Assembly: GCA_009780285.1 (NCBI GenBank)
Contig: WRAL01000048.1
Coordinates: 1 to 8,140, forward strand
Direction of reading: 5' to 3'
From: Treponema sp.
GTDB taxonomy: Bacteria > Spirochaetota > Spirochaetia > Treponematales > Breznakiellaceae
DNA: 8,140 nucleotides
Numbering within the stretch: the first letter of the stretch is position 1; each line of letters begins with the position of its first letter. Positions 6,292-8,140 of this stretch are shown one piece after another. A program made the position numbers and the translations under genes. The notes under the pieces are model-generated. The model saw only the letters and a program-made list of their open reading frames with translations, ran no database searches and had not been told where the DNA came from.

Positions 6292-7009
6292 AGCTTTCCA
6301 GAATCAGCAAAGTGCGCGGATCGAGGCGCGCCGTCGGAAGGGCGGCGACGGGCTCGCCGCGCGCCTTGGAAACGGAAAGCTCCACGCAGTCGGAGGCCGG
6401 CTCCAGAACGACGGCCACGTCGATAAGGTCGGCGAAGCCCTTCACCGCGACAGGCATCCGCTCCTCGTCGTAACGGGGAGCCTCGGCGCCATCGGCGCCG
6501 CCGTTTACCGTGCAGTTGCACCAGATCGAAAGCCCGGTCTCGGCGGCGAAGGCTTTGAGCCGCTGGACGTAGTCGCGGCTGGCCAGGGAAAAGTCGAAGC
6601 CGTCGACGATAAGCGCGTCGGCGGAGAAGCCTCCGTCCCGTATCAGCGCGCCGAGGCTTTTGGCGATCGTGTCCAGCGTCATCCCGCTTTGGTTGAAGTT
6701 CATGAGGACGCGGTTTTTCATGATGTCGTCCTTCACGCCTTCCTTGCCGACGAGGTTCTGCCCGCCGGCGAATTCCTCGAAAATGTCCTGGTACCAGCCG
6801 AAAACCTTCTGGCTGGCCTGCGCGAAGGAGACGTGTATCACCTTCCCGCCCTGCAAAAGCCTGTCCAGCGCGATCTGCACGAGGACCGAGGTCTTTCCCA
6901 CGCCGCGCTGCGAGGCGACGATCCCCATCTCGCCGGGGCGCAGCCCCCCCCGGATGGACTTCTCGAACAGCCGTATGGGGCTGCGCCGTATCAATTCTTC
7001 CTTAATCAT
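6290..7009 (-). CDS. RecA/KaiC-fold P-loop ATPase of unknown role
   Basis: A 239-residue single-domain ATPase resembling the core of RadA, KaiC and DnaB. It opens with a region typical of those families (GGLRPGEMGIVASQRG, 21-36), a Walker A with Ser/Ala rather than Gly at the first position (ASQRGVGKTS, 32-41), and a strand KVIHVSF (56-62) after it. Walker B is ALIVDGFDF (132-140, D136). There is no zinc finger, no Lon-like domain (so not RadA) and no second ATPase domain (so not KaiC). NRVLMNFNQSG (99-109) is probably diagnostic of its subfamily, which I recall loosely from spirochaete genomes as uncharacterised. The start ATG (7009) has a strong AAGGAG 7 nt upstream. The stop TAG (6292-6290) is partly formed by the end of the 104-bp palindrome, so the C-terminus may have been altered. 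It lies downstream of EF-G. Function unknown; nucleotide binding is likely. Confidence 0.88.
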   Translation of the reverse strand: MIKEELIRRSPIRLFEKSIRGGLRPGEMGIVASQRGVGKTSVLVQIALDRLLQGGKVIHVSFAQASQKVFGWYQDIFEEFAGGQNLVGKEGVKDDIMKNRVLMNFNQSGMTLDTIAKSLGALIRDGGFSADALIVDGFDFSLASRDYVQRLKAFAAETGLSIWCNCTVNGGADGAEAPRYDEERMPVAVKGFADLIDVAVVLEPASDCVELSVSKARGEPVAALPTARLDPRTLLILES

Positions 7010-7016
7010 GCCGTTT

Positions 7017-7022
7017 CTCCTT
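7017..7022 (-). promoter_or_regulatory. Ribosome binding site of the RecA-like ATPase gene
   Basis: AAGGAG on the minus strand, 7 nt before the ATG at 7009. It lies only a few bases downstream of the hairpin at 7025-7057. It contrasts with bioY and the ABC ATPase gene, which have none. Confidence 0.75.
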
Positions 7023-7024
7023 GG

Positions 7025-7057
7025 GAACCGCTGATAAGATAAGAAATTCAGCGGTTC
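7025..7057 (-). promoter_or_regulatory. Leader hairpin before the RecA-like gene
   Basis: GAACCGCTGA (7025-7034) and TCAGCGGTTC (7048-7057) form a perfect 10-bp stem around a 13-nt A/T-rich loop, in transcript order directly upstream of the Shine-Dalgarno. The arm at 7025-7034 could instead pair with a second copy of the same word at 7087-7093, giving an alternative fold. Confidence 0.55.
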
Positions 7058-7060
7058 GAT

Positions 7061-7089
7061 GCTTCTGCTCGCTGGCGCTGCGCAGAAGC
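7061..7089 (-). promoter_or_regulatory. Second intergenic hairpin between EF-G and the RecA-like gene
   Basis: GCTTCTGC (7061-7068) and GCAGAAGC (7082-7089) give an 8-bp perfect stem around a 13-nt GC-rich loop. Part of this stem shares bases with AGCGGTT at 7087-7093, so it competes with the alternative pairing to the hairpin nearer the ATPase gene. The segment also carries an 11-nt direct copy of the end of the EF-G coding sequence. Confidence 0.45.
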
Positions 7090-7095
7090 GGTTAA

Positions 7096-7136
7096 GAAGC
7101 TCCCGTTAAACCCTCATTGGGTTTAACGGGAGCTTC
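7096..7136 (-). terminator. Terminator-like hairpin after EF-G
   Basis: GAAGCTCCCGTTAAACCC (7096-7113) and its exact complement (7119-7136) form an 18-bp perfect stem with a 5-nt loop, beginning 2 nt after the EF-G stop codon. In transcript direction the stem is followed by only a short pyrimidine/U stretch (UUAACC), so termination may be partial, or the hairpin may serve to stabilise the mRNA 3' end. Confidence 0.7.
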
Positions 7137-7138
7137 CA

Positions 7139-8140
7139 TTACTTCTGCTCGCGCCTGCGCCGTTCCTCGTATTCCTTCATCAGCGCGTCGGAGACGCTCT
7201 GGGGAACCCGGCCGTACTTTTCGAACTCCATCGTGAACTCGGCCTTGCCCTGCGTTATCGAGCGCAGCAGCGTCGAGTAGCCGAACATCTCGCTCAGGGG
7301 CACCTCCGCCTCCACGCGCGAGAAAGCGCCGTCCTCGGTGGACGAGACGATTATGCCGCGCTTCTGGTTGATCGAGCCGAAAATTCCGCCCTGGAATTCG
7401 CTTGGCCCTTCCACGGCCACCTTCATTATCGGCTCCAGGATGCAGGGCTTGGCCTTGGAATATGCCTCGCGGAACGCGCCGATGGCCGCCTGCTGGAAAG
7501 CTATGTCCGAGGAGTCCACCGCGTGGGACTGGCCGTCGTCCACGGCGCAGCGAATGTTTACGATGGGAAAGCCGATCAGCGATCCGCGCCGCGCCGCCTC
7601 GCGAAAGCCCTTGTCGCAGCTGGGGATGTACTCGGTCGGGATAGAGCCGCCCTTGACCATGTTGAGGAAGTCGTAGTCGCCATCGGCGAAGGGCTCGATG
7701 TAGCCGGAAACCTTGGCGAACTGGCCGGAGCCGCCGGTCTGCTTCTTGTGCGTGTAGGTAAAGTCCGCCCTCTGCGTGATCGCCTCGCGGAAGGCCACCT
7801 GCGGCGCGCCGGTGTCCACCTCGCACTTGTACTCGCGGCGCATCCTTTCGATGTACACGTCCAGGTGAAGCTCGCCCATGCCCCGAATGATGGTCTCGTT
7901 GGATTCCGGGTCCACGAAGGCGCGGAAGGTCGGATCCTCCTTGGTGAAGCGCCCCAGCGCCTTGGACATCTGGTCGGAGCTTTTTTTGTCCTTGGGGGTA
8001 AGCGCCAGCGATATGACCGGCTCCGGGACGTACATCGAGGTCATCGCGTAGTTAAGCCCGCCGCCGCAGAAAGTATCGCCGGAGGCGCAGTCGATGCCGA
8101 ACAGCGCCACGATGTCCCCCGGCGCGCCCTCGGTGATGTC
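7139..8140 (-). CDS. fusA: Elongation factor G, C-terminal part, mtEFG1/spdEFG1-like (5' end off window)
   Basis: The last 333 residues of EF-G, the GTPase that moves tRNA and mRNA through the ribosome; the GTPase domain lies beyond the right edge. The reading frame is open to base 8140. The fragment starts at the end of domain II (GDIVALFGIDCASGDTF, 8-24). It continues with domain III (EPVISLALTPKD, about 40-51, and GRFTKEDPTF, 63-72), domain IV (THKKQTGGSGQFAK, 130-143, and the tip loop HAVDSSDIAF, 206-215) and domain V (EPIMKVAVEGPSEFQG, 236-251, and MFGYSTLLRS, 285-294). The ALFGIDCASGDTF word and FTxxHKKQxGGxGQ resemble human mitochondrial EF-G1 closely, pointing to the spdEFG1 group rather than standard bacterial EF-G. 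The C-terminal tail EERRRREQK is highly charged. The symbol fusA is generic; many genomes of this kind carry two EF-G genes and this may be either copy. Confidence 0.95.
   Translation of the reverse strand, partial: DITEGAPGDIVALFGIDCASGDTFCGGGLNYAMTSMYVPEPVISLALTPKDKKSSDQMSKALGRFTKEDPTFRAFVDPESNETIIRGMGELHLDVYIERMRREYKCEVDTGAPQVAFREAITQRADFTYTHKKQTGGSGQFAKVSGYIEPFADGDYDFLNMVKGGSIPTEYIPSCDKGFREAARRGSLIGFPIVNIRCAVDDGQSHAVDSSDIAFQQAAIGAFREAYSKAKPCILEPIMKVAVEGPSEFQGGIFGSINQKRGIIVSSTEDGAFSRVEAEVPLSEMFGYSTLLRSITQGKAEFTMEFEKYGRVPQSVSDALMKEYEERRRREQK

Noticed and set aside
6092..7042. Long plus-strand reading frame (316 codons) opposite the RecA-like gene and across the 104-bp palindrome
   Set aside because: It has no recognisable domain, runs antisense to a convincing P-loop protein with a strong ribosome site, and crosses the palindrome. 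GC-rich codon bias on the other strand explains its length.
7092..7826. Minus-strand frame of 244 codons overlapping the EF-G gene in another frame
   Set aside because: Gly/Arg-rich out-of-frame shadow of conserved EF-G domains; it would run through the terminator hairpin.

Overview
The window is GC-rich bacterial DNA, and every recognisable gene lies on the minus strand, so transcription runs from high to low coordinates. The rightmost gene is the C-terminal part of an elongation factor G. Its sequence resembles mitochondrial EF-G1 and the 'spd' EF-G1 lineage (spirochaetes, planctomycetes, some deltaproteobacteria) more than the ordinary bacterial factor. With the next gene, a stand-alone RecA/KaiC-fold ATPase, this makes a spirochaete-like (Treponema-type) or related anaerobe a reasonable but tentative guess. 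No rRNA or other phylogenetic marker is present to settle it.

Layout in the direction of transcription: (1) EF-G C-terminus (8140-7139, 5' end off the window), ending in an 18-bp perfect terminator-like hairpin. (2) A leader of about 130 nt with two more hairpins, then a RecA/KaiC-fold ATPase of unknown role (7009-6290) with a strong Shine-Dalgarno. (3) A 205-bp intergenic region holding a 104-bp AT-rich nested palindrome with perfect 17-bp terminal inverted repeats (6188-6291), two smaller dyads, and a promoter ending 6 nt before the bioY start. (4) A tightly packed biotin-uptake operon: bioY (substrate-binding S component), ecfA/bioM (ATPase) and ecfT/bioN (coupling membrane protein), followed by the DEAH/DExH helicase gene hrpB. 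The last three junctions are a 9-nt gap, an ATGA overlap and a GTGA overlap, so HrpB is probably translated by coupling to the transporter. (5) A second promoter, again 6 nt before an ATG with no Shine-Dalgarno, driving a two-gene ABC exporter: the ATPase and an overlapping, TTG-started permease that runs off the left edge.

The core functions (translation, biotin uptake, RNA helicase, ABC export) are recognisable families. The least explained parts are the 104-bp palindromic element, whose end forms part of the stop codon of the RecA-like gene; the hairpin cluster after EF-G; the internal duplication of the EcfT coupling motif; the two apparently leaderless promoters; and the RecA-like ATPase itself. 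No tRNA, rRNA, CRISPR array, transposase gene or known riboswitch was seen.
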